64,000 bases of DNA from Maratus speciosus (Eukaryota; Arthropoda; Arachnida; Araneae; Salticidae): assembly GCA_963932465.1 (NCBI GenBank), contig OZ010792.1:279355836-279419835 (forward strand), read 5' to 3'. Below the pieces are notes generated by a model. That model worked only from the letters and a program-made list of their open reading frames with translations. It did no database searches and was not told where the DNA came from. The translations under genes were made by a program, and so were the position numbers. Below are positions 33,926-44,544 of this stretch, one piece after another. Position 1 is the stretch's first letter, and each line of letters opens with the position of its first letter.

Positions 33926-34575
33926 TCTCTGAAAACCAAAAATTCCGAAGACAATGTAAAGAATATGCAACTCGAAAGCATTGTAGAAAATGTCGTAACT
34001 TTACCTTTCATGGAAATTTAAATATATCAATTTTAAAATGACAAATCGTGAACAAATACATTCTAAGATCAAAACATATGCATTCTGGGAAAAAGGCGTT
34101 GAAAACAACATAAAAAAAGTTACATCTCTTATGCTTTCCTGGGGTGGGGAGGGGCTGTGATCATGCCTTACTACCTTTACCGCAAATCATCGTACAGTCA
34201 CGCGCAAAAGAGAGTACCAACTTAGAAATCCCAGAATTATCGCATAAGTAGAATGCTCTAAACAATTTTATAATGATTTCTGTTATTAGAATAAATTGCT
34301 TACATCTAATTCTTAGTCTAAAAACTATAGAGTATTTTTTAAGCTAAAAAAGCAAAAATTTGATTTTTTTTTTTTTCGAGATTTTGGAAGAACTCTTCTA
34401 CTTTTTGGTTATGCACCAAAATATCATATTTTTTACCTTTAAAAAATTTTTTTAGAAAATTTTTTTATCATTAAATATTCAAGGAAATGCATAAATGTAA
34501 ATGTAAATAAATGAAATTTCATGCAGATGATTTTATCAATATAAGAGGCATTTATTTTCTTTCAATTCTGATTAG
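33926..34575. other. Intron 3, right end; nothing recognised
   Basis: AT-rich up to the acceptor TCAATTCTGATTAG of exon D. No repeat family could be assigned. Confidence 0.5.
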
Positions 34576-34662
34576 GTAGCTGGAACTATACATGGAATAG
34601 TTGGTGGTCCAATGTTAGGAGTGTTTACTCTTGGTTTATTCTTTCCTTGTGCAAACAGCTTG
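34576..34662 (+). CDS. SLC5A-family symporter, internal exon D
   Basis: An 87-nt exon (29 codons) between CTGATTAG and the donor GTAAGT, in phase 0 on both sides. It encodes VAGTIH, then GIVGGPMLGVFTLGLFFPCA and NSL. The G-x-V-G-G-P-x-x-G-x-F-x-L-G-x-x-x-P stretch is the most conserved block of the SLC5A5/6/8/12 transporters, and FFPCAN resembles the multivitamin transporter in particular. The next family segment (usually GA.VG..., another helix) was not found in the remaining 29 kb, so the following intron is very long or that exon is too diverged to see. Confidence 0.95.
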
Positions 34663-35451
34663 GTAAGTAGTAAACTAGTGAAACCTGTTGTTTTCGGAAT
34701 TTTATGATTGCCCCTTCTCCAAATGATTTCAGAAGATAATGGAAATGTTTTCGAAATTCTGGATAACGACGATGATGCATTAATCCTTTTTTTACATTTT
34801 TACTTATGTTTGGGCAGCAATTGTATTATTTTTACAGCGTATTGTCTATGCAATTGAAATCAATTTGGGAAGGGGGGGGGGACTATATATTTTTTAATTG
34901 AATAAATGTCATTTGGTTTTTTCTTATTTTACAACATTGTTATCGGCCTATTCTTGCCTAAAGGTAGAAATAAAATCCTTTCTCATCCAGCTACTTTTGG
35001 AAAGCAACCGAAAATCAGCTCACTATACCGCCGGTGTCTTTCTGATTTTTCCCGATATTCGACTGGCTTTTTCATATGAATGGGCAGGACCAATCTAAAA
35101 GGAACGGGACGTACGAGTTTATACTCGAAGATTTAAAAGAGGTCACAAAATGTCTGTAAAATGAGCCCTTTATTTCCTATTTTCGTTTTTTATTTTTTTT
35201 TTTATTTATTTTTTTTATTTATTTATTTTTTTTTTTTTTTTTTCATTCTACTTTAAATTTTTTGGAATGGGAAGTTTACCTAATTTCCACCCTGCTTCAG
35301 AAAACTTAACTAAACGGAAAATCTGAATGTGATCAATAGGCTATTAACTATTAACGAATCATATGGCCTCTTGATTTACTGGTTAGAAATTACCCAGGTG
35401 ATTGAACATACAACTATATATACTACATATATACTCTATCTATAGTATATA
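34663..35451. other. Intron sequence with T-rich tract
   Basis: No gene. A G run lies near 34875, and a T-rich low-complexity tract at 35186-35246. Confidence 0.55.
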
Positions 35452-38400
35452 CTAGCAAACCCCGCGGCTTTGCTCGCGTAATAGTTGAAATATGCCAAGT
35501 GATATTTATATGCATAATTTTTATTAAAAGAAATTTTGCTTTTAGGAATAGTTCAAAATTTACTATTTGACTAAACTTCATTATTACACTACATTAGGTA
35601 GAAATGAGACTTAAATTGATAAAAATAAATAAATGATAATTTAGAAAATATTTTGAAACTTTTATGCTCAATTAAGGGGGTCCGGGACACATTTTCAAAA
35701 AAAATTTATTCATTGAGTTAAAATTTTGAATTTTTTTTGTGATGGTTAACCATATTATTTGTAAACAAAATCAAATGATAAAACTTCTCATAGCTTTTTT
35801 AAATTTAAAATTTATGAAAAAAGTGGTATAACTTAAAATCGTTATAACTCGAAATATTATTTATAGAATTTAAATTGTTTTTCATTTAAATAAACACAAA
35901 TATATATTTTTTAATTTAGACCCAGCATTTAAAAAAATATTAATTTTTAAAAAATATAAAAATATTTAACGAAAAAATTACAAAAAAAAGTGGTGCAACT
36001 TTTTTTTAAAAAATCATATTTTCAAAAGTAAATATTATTTTCAAATATGCTGCCTCAAAAGTAAAGTAAAATAATTGAAAAAGATATGTTCCGAGTTTCA
36101 ACCCTGTATCTTTACGGTTCTCGAGTTATAGGAATTTTAATATGAGAAATTGTGAAAAAACCTATCATGAAGAAAAACGCAATTTCAGAAGAACTCGTTT
36201 CCTTGACAACCATAGCTTGAAAGGCAGATTTTGAAAACAAACCAAAACGAAAAAATTAATATTTCCTGTTCTAATTAAGATAGAAACATGATTTAAACAT
36301 CATTTTAAGCAGAAAATGGCAGAGAACGTTTTAATCGAATAAAAAAAAAATTTGAAAATTTGAAGATTTTTGTGTCCCGAACCCGCTTAATACGCTCATT
36401 TCAGTAGTCATTTGAAGTTTTGAACTTTTTAGAAACCATCTTCTTACATCTTAAAATAACCCATCACGTCAAATTCCAAGTCCTACCACCTCTATCAACT
36501 CAACATAAAGGGCTATGTTGAAATAGGAACTGTCTCCATTAATTTGCTAACATTAATTTTGAAATCTGTTTGATATTTCCTAATATTCCCCAGAAACGTA
36601 ATTTAGAAAGCTTTTAAAGGCCTTTTTTAGAACGCTTGTTGTTCCTGTCAACTCCAGGTGGTAGAATCATCGGCATAAAATATAGCCTGTGTAGGATCAG
36701 AGACTGTCAGCATTGATTCGCAACTATTACATTTATAATCGGTTTATATTTCCTGAGATTGCATAGAAATCATAATTTAGGACTTTTTTAGAACGCTTTT
36801 CGCACCTCCCCATCGCTTCACCCCTTTTTAATTCGAATTTATTTTCGACAGTCCTTCGAGGGCATTTATATTTTATAAGTAACTACCATGCCATATTTAA
36901 AGTTTCTAGCTTCTTCAGTGTCACAGAAATCGCAATTTAGAAAGTTTTTTGCTCCTGCAACCCTCTGGTCGTAGTGGCACAGACATAAAATATAGCTTAT
37001 GTTTGAGCAGGTTCTATCAGCAACAATTTGAGGTATCCGACCCCACTAATAGAAAATGCCCTAAATACGTACTCGTTTTTGCGTAACGATGAAGACTGAG
37101 GTTCCCTCTCCCTTCTGATATACTTAACCTTTCTGTTTGTTCTATCCTGTCTAAAATTTAAAAGTTAAATATATATATATATATACTTCTTTTTCTGCTG
37201 TTAATATAGCATTTTTACCAGTTTATCTTATGTATGGCCTCTGAAAAGAGTCTTTTTTATGATGGAGTATCCCACGGTAGCTTTTTCGCCTGTCCTTTTT
37301 TTGGGATTAATGGAATTTTTAAGTCTCCCTAATGCCCTTGCAACACAATCACCTTTCCACTGGATGCAAAGTTGCCACACAACTAGGCAGTCCAAAAAAT
37401 CGATCACATTGTTCCATTGGTATTTGATAAAATTGAAAAAAAATTGTAATTTAGAATGTTTATAGAACGCTTTTCTCTCACTTCATCCTTTTAAATTTGG
37501 AATTTTCTTTCGACTGTTCTTGGAAAGCAGTTGCATCTTGTAAGTAAATACCATGGCATATTTCAAAATGTTAGACCCCTCAACTGTGCAAAAAACGCAA
37601 ATTAGAACATGTTTTGCTCTTTCAAACCCCAGATGGTAGTGACAGCAACGTAAAATATAGCCATGTTGGAGCAAGGACTGTCACCATCAATTTGCAACCA
37701 TTAATTTGAAATCGGTTTGGTATTTCCTGCGATTGAGTAGAAATCGCAATATAGAACGCTTTTCGCGCATTTTCATCCCTTTTAAATTTCCAATTTTTCC
37801 GAAACTGTTCTTAAAAATCATTTATATCTAATAAATATGTACCTTGCCTAACTTCAAGTTGCTAGCCCCTACCGATCACAAAAGTCGAAATTTAGAACGT
37901 TTTTTGTTCCTGCAACCTCCAGGTGATAGTGACACCTACGTGAAATAGCGTCTATGTTAGAGCAGAGACTGTCAGCATCAATTTCCTACCATTACTTTTG
38001 AAATCAGTTTGACTCTTCTTGAGATTGCTCACAAATCGGCATTTAGAACGTTTTTAGAACGCTTTTCGCGCATTTTCACTCCTTTTAAATTTCAAATTTA
38101 AAAAAAAAGGTCTTAGAGATAATTTATATCTAATAAATGTATACCATGCAAAATTTCATGAATCTAGGTCCTTCCATCACACAAAAATGCATTTTTAGAA
38201 TGTTTTTGCTCCTGCACCTCCTCTTGGGTAGTGGAAACTGACATAAAATATAGCCTATCTTTAGAGCAAGAGCTGTCACCATCATTTTTACAACCTTATA
38301 TTTGAAATCGGTTCAGTACTTCCTGAGATTGCATAGAAATCACAATTTAGAACTTTTTTACAACGCTTTTCGCGCATTTTCAGCCCTTTTAAATTTCGAT

Positions 38401-39594
38401 TTTTTTAGGAAATGTTCTTAGAGATCATTGCTATGTTATAAGTAACTACCATTCCAAATTCATGATTCTAGGCCCTTTCATACAAAAACCGCAATTTAGA
38501 ACTTTTTTTTTCTCCTGCAACCCTCAGGTGGTGATACAAACATAAAATAGAGCCTATGTTAGAGAAAGGTCTGTCACCATCAATTTACAATTATTACTTT
38601 TGAAATCGATTTGATACTTCCCAAAATTGAGTAGAAATTGCCATTTAGAATGCTTTTTAGAACCCTCTTCGCACATTATCACCCCTTTTAAATTTCGAAT
38701 TTTTTAAGAACTGTTCTGAGAAATCCTTTATATCTAATAAGTAACTAATATTTCAAATTTCATATTTCTAGGCCCTTCCGTAACACAAAAATCGCATTTT
38801 TAGAACATTTTTTGCTCCTGCATCCCCTTTGGGATAGTGGCACCGATATAAAATATAGCCTATCTTGGAGCAAGGGTAAGTCACCATCATTTTGACACCA
38901 TTATATTTTAAATTGGTTTGGTATTTCCTGAGATTGTGTAGAAACCACCATTTAGAACGTTCTTTAGAACGCTTTTTGTGCATTTTCACCCCTTTTAAAT
39001 TTCGAATTTTTTAAGAACTATTCTTAGAAATCCTATATATCTAATAAGCAACTAATATTTCAAATTTCACATTTCTAGGCCCTTCAGTAACGCAAAAATT
39101 GCATTTTTAAAACGTTTTTTGCTCCTGCACCCCCTTTGAGGTAGTGGCACAGACATAAAATACAGCCTATCTTGGAGCAAGGGTTTTCACCATCATTTTG
39201 ACACCATTATTTTTTAAATCGGTTTGGTATTTCCTGAGATTTTGTAGAACACCATTCAGAACATTTTTAAGAACGCTTTTTGTGCATTTTCACCCCTTTT
39301 AAATTTCGAATTGTTTAGAAAATGTTCTTAGACATCATTTATATCTTATAAGTAACTAATATTTCAAATTTCTAGGCCCTTCAGTAACACAAAAATTGCA
39401 TTTTTAGAACGTTTCTTGCTCCTACACTCCCCTTTGGGGTAGTGGCACCGACTTAAGATATAGCCTATGTTCTAAGATGGACTAACACCATAATTTGGAT
39501 ACCATTACTTTTGAAATCGGTTCAGTAGTTCCAGAGATTACCTCCTACAAATTAACAAACAAACTTTACTTCTTTATAATGTTAGTAGTATAGA
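35452..39594 (-). mobile_element. Helitron-like element, 4.1 kb
   Basis: Read on the minus strand it starts TCTATACTACTAACATTATA and ends in a GC hairpin region (CGCGAGCAAAGCCGCG) followed by GTTTGCTAG and a T outside. TC at the 5' end, a hairpin, CTAG at the 3' end and a T after it are Helitron features. The base before the 5' end is G rather than the expected A, and no Rep/helicase frame is seen, so the family call is tentative. Most of its body is a tandem array (36450-39540). Confidence 0.55.
36450..39540. repeat. Tandem array, period about 300 bp, about nine to ten units
   Basis: Each unit carries, in order, TTTTAAATTTCGAATTTTTT, a TGTTCTTAGAAATCATTTAT block, TCTAGGCCCTTC, AGAACGTTTTTTGCTCCTGC, a GTAGTGGCACCGACATAAAA block, GTCACCATCAATTT, GAAATCGGTTTGGTATTTCC and AGAACGCTTTTCGCGCATTT. 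Successive TTTTAAATTT landmarks at about 37485, 37777, 38075, 38385, 38683, 38990 and 39296 give spacings of 292-310. Units near 38.7-39.5 kb are most alike; those left of 37.4 kb are more diverged. Confidence 0.9.
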
Positions 39595-39698
39595 CAAGAA
39601 ACACAAGAAAACTGTTTAATGAGATATGAGAACTTGGCTCCCGGGAATAATATTTGTTGCATTTATGAATTTCCATGTTTGTAGATTTTTTTAAAAAA

Positions 39699-40766
39699 CT
39701 AGGGGTGCTGCCCCCTACGAGATACGCTCGTCAACCCCCGTTCACACACCGCAGACTCTAAAACCGCAGACTCACGCTAATTTGATCGGCTTAAAAAATA
39801 TTTCAGAAGATTGAATTATAAGTTTAAAAACAGTGGCGATCTCCCTATAAACGGGTTTCTATTCATTTCTCTTTGATTGGGGAATTTTAAAGCCAAATCA
39901 GTGGCTGTTAAATGATACAATGGCTGTTTCCGTCTTTGATTAAATAAAATCAGTTGACATTTCAAAATAAGCTAATATAAAATGAATTAAATAAACAGAG
40001 TCTTTGCCTCACGGTATTTTTTAGCAAAGCGAAAAGAAAGTTTTTTTTTTTTTTTAATGACACTTTAGATGTATCGTTTTTAATCTGACGCAATTTTCAC
40101 TAAACTTTTCTTTCTCCTTTTACTATTCACGTGAAAATAATTTTGTTAGAAATGAAATATTATTTGCGCTATCCTAATAAAAATAGTTGAAAATATCATC
40201 TTAAAATATTACATAAATGTCTCGCGCAATTTTTAAATTTAAACTGTTTTGCAACATTATTTTTTTATCATTTTATGTAATAACTGTAATGTGACGTAAA
40301 TGTGACGTAATTTCTCCTATTTAAGACTTCTAACGCATGTTAATTAATTTATTATTTTACAACATTCTTTCACTTTTAAAATTCACGTGTAATATGGTTT
40401 TTATGCTAATTTTCAATGAGTTCCTGCTTTTTATATTTTCTTGTTTATAATAGTCACGTGTAAAATAAATTTTTAATTTGAAGCAAATATTATTATTTGC
40501 TCTGTTTATACAGTTGGCAACAGTTTAAATTAATACCATTTTCTAAAAAAATGTCTCTCGAAATGCTGAAAATTTGAATTTAAAATAGAAATAAAACCTC
40601 AAAAAATGAGTCAAATTAATAAACTGAGTACAGTCTGCACACCGGGAAATTCTGACGCATAAAATGATCTAAAAATGATTAAATACCGATGTACAGTTTT
40701 TGCTCCTATAAAACTTTTTTAATGGAACGATTTTGTCCAACTTTAGCATTAAATATCTCTCTATTC
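39699..40766 (-). mobile_element. CTAG-hairpin family E, copy A
   Basis: Starts CTAGGGGTGCTGCCCCCTAC then GAGATACGCTCG, with CAGTGGCGATCTCCCTATAA shortly after, and ends GCATTAAATATCTCTCTATT. It has the same order of sequence as copy B (43383-49613) and copy C (49634-50674), but lacks the outer long inverted repeat on its left. No coding frame. Confidence 0.75.
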
Positions 40767-40770
40767 TAAA

Positions 40771-42229
40771 AATCCCTGCCGGCCCGGCCTACAGGCAGAG
40801 GTAGATTTCGAAGTCAAATATACTAATTTCACAAACAAAAACTAAATCATGATTAGAGATAAATCCACTTTAACAATTTTATCTGGCCGCTTTTGACGAG
40901 TTTTTATTTCATTTTTATATAATAGCTGGTTTTATAAGAATCATGTTAGGGCGGTATTCAAAAAAATACTTTTCCATGCTCAACAACTCGACATTTTCTG
41001 GCATAATTCCAGATTCATTTTTAATATAAAAAAATATTAAACTTACTGACGTGACTTTTGAAGAGATTTATAAGCGACCTGTGTTTTTATTTTTTGTTCA
41101 ATTAATTAAAACTTGATATATAAACAATTATTTTCTCAGAAGAACAATATTTTTCGTTTCTAACACAATCGCTTCGGGAAATTCCGTTCAAAATGCCCAC
41201 TTTGACATCATTTTTTGAAATATATTCTGCCTCTATCCAAAAATCGATCATTACAGTACATTATATAGTTTCTGAATAAGCGAATCTACCAATTAAATGC
41301 GTTTGAAAGCAAAAATGAATTTAAAAATGAGTCAGAAAATAAGCAGTTTGGATTTGAGTGACAATGATTTTTCCAACACAATCCACTTCGGTAGATTCGG
41401 TTCAAAGTGCCCTTTTTAACAGCATTTAAAAAAAATATATTCTGCCTCTATCAAACAATCGACCATTACGGTAGTTTATATAGTTTCTGAGTAAGAAAAC
41501 GTACCAATTGGAAGCCTTTGAGAGCAAAAATTAATTGTAAAATGAGTCAGAAAATAAGCAGTTTGGATTTGAATACACCTTTACTAAGATGATTTTTTTT
41601 CGTCAACCGCTATGTATTTTTAATTTGTTTTGCTGTAAGAATTGGTCCTATCCAAAACTTGTCTGTATAGATGTTGTAGACAAAATTAAGAAGATATATG
41701 ATAAATTCATGGGAATTTTATATCTTTTGAATTGACGGAATTGGGGATTTTTTTCTTCTTCAAACCCCCTTTTTGTTTTCGTTTTTAATTTTTTTTTGCT
41801 GTACGAATTGGTCCTATCAAACACTTGTGAATATAAAAGTTGCAGATAATGTTAAGGAGATTTATAATAAAATTAATTGGATTTGATATCTTGAGAATTG
41901 ACGAAGTTGTGATTTTTTTTCTCCCAAAAACCCTATTTTTTGAGCCCCTTGAGCCCATTTTTAACTTTATCAAAAATCTGTGATACATAAATTTTTGACC
42001 CTATTTTTAGAAGTAATAAAAACTTTAAACTGATTTGATATGTACAAAAATTAAGAAGTTATGGGGGGTTTTCTGTTTTCACAAAACCCCTCACTATTTC
42101 CATCCCCTTGGTCCGATTTTGCCCATTAACGAACTTGACCGAGATTTTATGGCCATTGATTTTATGTATCAGTTTGGAAGAGATTGGTGCAGAATTGTGG
42201 AAGTTATCGTGTCCAGAAGAAAGTGATAT

Positions 42230-42281
<52 letters not shown>

Positions 42282-42408
42282 AGTTTTTTACTGATGGTGG
42301 TTTTGGGTTCTAAGGGTCATGATCGGTGTAGATCTGCAAAATTTTTTCAGAAATTCCAACATAGGAACGATCCCAATAGGTAGTATTTCATACGAAATCT
42401 ACCTAAAA
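40771..42408. mobile_element. HINE/Helentron-like element, copy 2
   Basis: Starts ATCCCTGCCGGCCCGGCCTA with the subterminal GGTAGATTTCGAAG, and ends TACGAAATCTACCTAAA. The body parallels copy 1, including a GATA repeat (42230-42281) followed by TTTTTTACTGATGGTGGTTT. A 63-codon open frame at 42035 matches one in copy 1, but all six base differences between them change the amino acid, so it is not maintained as protein. Confidence 0.7.
42230..42281. repeat. GATA microsatellite
   Basis: About 12 uninterrupted GATA units at the same relative place as in HINE-like copy 1. Confidence 0.95.
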
Positions 42409-42410
42409 AA

Positions 42411-43203
42411 AATCCCTGCCGGCTCGGGCCTACAGGCGGAGGTAGATTTCGATGTTAAGTACTAAATTCTCCAACAAAACTTAAATAAAGATTAGAGATA
42501 AAACCCAGTTTCTTCACAAAGAGCGAGCTGTAGGGAGCTAAACTTTTTGTGAAAATTGTAATATACACGAATACACATTCACATATATATGGAATAGGTT
42601 TAAAAAATGGCTACAAAAAATTCAGAGAATCTTAAAGTGTTAAAATATGTTAATATTTCCATAGTCGGGTTTTTATCATGTTTTAATACGTTTCTTCAAA
42701 CTTACATGGCGTTACATATTCACCTGCTGAGGTCCATTATATTTCCAATATGACGCAATATACATATTTTTTTAATTCGTCAAACGATTTATTTTGAGTT
42801 TTCATGCTGAAATCTTGCTCTAGGAAACTTATGACGTAATATTCAATTTGTTTTCAATTTGTCAAACTATTTAATTTTACACGTGAAAATTTTGCAAAAG
42901 AAAAGTAATTGTTGTGGTGAGAATTTTATTATTTGTTTTTTTTTTTAATTGTTGGCAGCTGCTATAACGAAAAACTTTTATTTTTTTCCTGCCATTGTTG
43001 TGTAAGAGCTAGTTTTATCAGAATCATGTTAAGACAGTATTCAAAATTTTGAACCCTCCCCATTTCCACCCTCTTGGGCCGATTTCGCCCATTTTCAATC
43101 CCCGCCGAGATATTAGCCATCTCAAAGTTGTTGGCGAGTTTGAAGATGATTCGTGCATAATTGCGACTTTTATCGTGCGGACAAAATTTACAAAATTTAG
43201 TAC

Positions 43204-43258
<55 letters not shown>

Positions 43259-43382
43259 TTTTAGGTGGGAGTGGTTTCGGGTTCCTGGGGTCCTATAATG
43301 AAAAGTTATGAAGGAATTTTTCAAAAGTCGCACCATGGTAACGACTGCAATAGGTAGTATTTCTTACGAAATCTACCTAAAA
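42411..43382. mobile_element. HINE/Helentron-like element, copy 3 (diverged, shorter)
   Basis: Abuts copy 2 directly: the right end of one (CTACCTAAA) is followed by the left end of the next (ATCCCTGCCGGCTCGGGCCT). It ends TACGAAATCTACCTAA. The middle differs, and the microsatellite is TACATACA followed by a TA run (43201-43254) instead of GATA. Confidence 0.7.
43201..43254. repeat. TACA and TA microsatellite
   Basis: Four TACA units followed by about 18 TA units. Open frames crossing it are artefacts of the repeat. Confidence 0.95.
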
Positions 43383-44369
43383 GTAACTACCGCTGCCACC
43401 GCCGCCGGTTTTGAATTTTTTGTGACCGGAGGTCTTTCTTCGTTAATATTAAGAAAAATAATGCATACAAAAATATGAAAATCGGTAGTGTTATACAGAA
43501 ATGTTTGATAAACACGCTGATGCAGACAGTTTTTAAATCGAAGAATTATTTTAAAAGATATTTAATGTTAAAGTTGGACAAAATCGTTCCATTAAAAAAG
43601 TTTTATAGTAGCAAAAACTATACATCGGAATTTAATAATTTTTAGTTCATTTTATACGTTATAATTTCCCGGTGTGCAGAATTGATTTATTTTTTTAATT
43701 TGACTCATTTTTCGAGGTTTTATATCTATTTTAAATTCAAATTTTCAGCATTTCGAGAGATATTTTTTACAGACTAGGGGGCTCGGCGCCCTACGAGCTA
43801 CGCTCGCCTACCCCCGTCCAGACACCATAGACTCTAAATGCACGCTAATTTGATCGGCTTTAAAAAGATTTCGAAAGATTGAATTATAATTTAAAAAACA
43901 GTGGCGATCTCTCTATAAACGTATTTCTATTCATTTCTTTTTGATTGGGGAAATTTAACGCCAAATCCGTTGCGGTACTACTTGATTATCCCGTCGACCA
44001 ATTTCGCCAAATTATATAAATCGCCAAACTACTCGCCAAATTATAGAAATTGACATAATTTTTATTTTAAATGACGAAAAAACAAATAAAATAGTACGAC
44101 ATTAATAAAAATACAAATAAAACGTCGAAATAAAACTAACTTGATGACGTAGACACGTGTAACAACATTTCAAAATAAGCTAATATAAAAGGAATTAAGT
44201 AAACAGAGTCTTTGTTTCCTGGTATTTTTTAACAAAGTGAAAAGAAAGTTCTTTTAAATGAGACATTTTAAATTAATCGTTTTTAATCTGACGTAATTTT
44301 GACCAAACTATTCTTTCTCTTTTTAATATTCACGTGAAAATACTTGTGTTAGAAATTAAATATTATTTG

Positions 44370-44432
44370 TGTCGTGTATTCAAAATTAACATAATGCACA
44401 TAAGCGTATACCACTAACGAGAAACTTTCACA
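44370..44432 (+). repeat. mag-type 5' LTR, 63 bp
   Basis: Begins TGTCGTGTATTCAAAATT and ends GAGAAACTTTCACA. The adjoining TGGCGAC is the usual complement of a tRNA-Ser 3' end; the tRNA identity is inference. Confidence 0.96.
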
Positions 44433-44544
44433 CTGGCGACGAGAAATGGGATTGATTCATCAAGTTTATAAAATTGATACGTAAGAATACTTCTACGATT
44501 TCGCAAGATTGCCAAGGTAAGAAATTTCTTATTATACTGTAAAA

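Noticed and set aside
36450..39540. CRISPR-like or other short-spacer array
   Set aside because: The units are about 300 bp, diverged and without conserved short repeats and unique spacers. It is a eukaryotic tandem repeat.
16019..42226. 63-codon frames conserved between HINE-like copies 1 and 2 (16019-16210, 42035-42226)
   Set aside because: All six base differences between the copies change the amino acid, the opposite of protein conservation. The similarity reflects shared non-coding repeat.
43049..43336. Frames crossing the TA microsatellite, with Ile/Tyr runs
   Set aside because: They are produced by the dinucleotide repeat and by the end of HINE-like copy 3.
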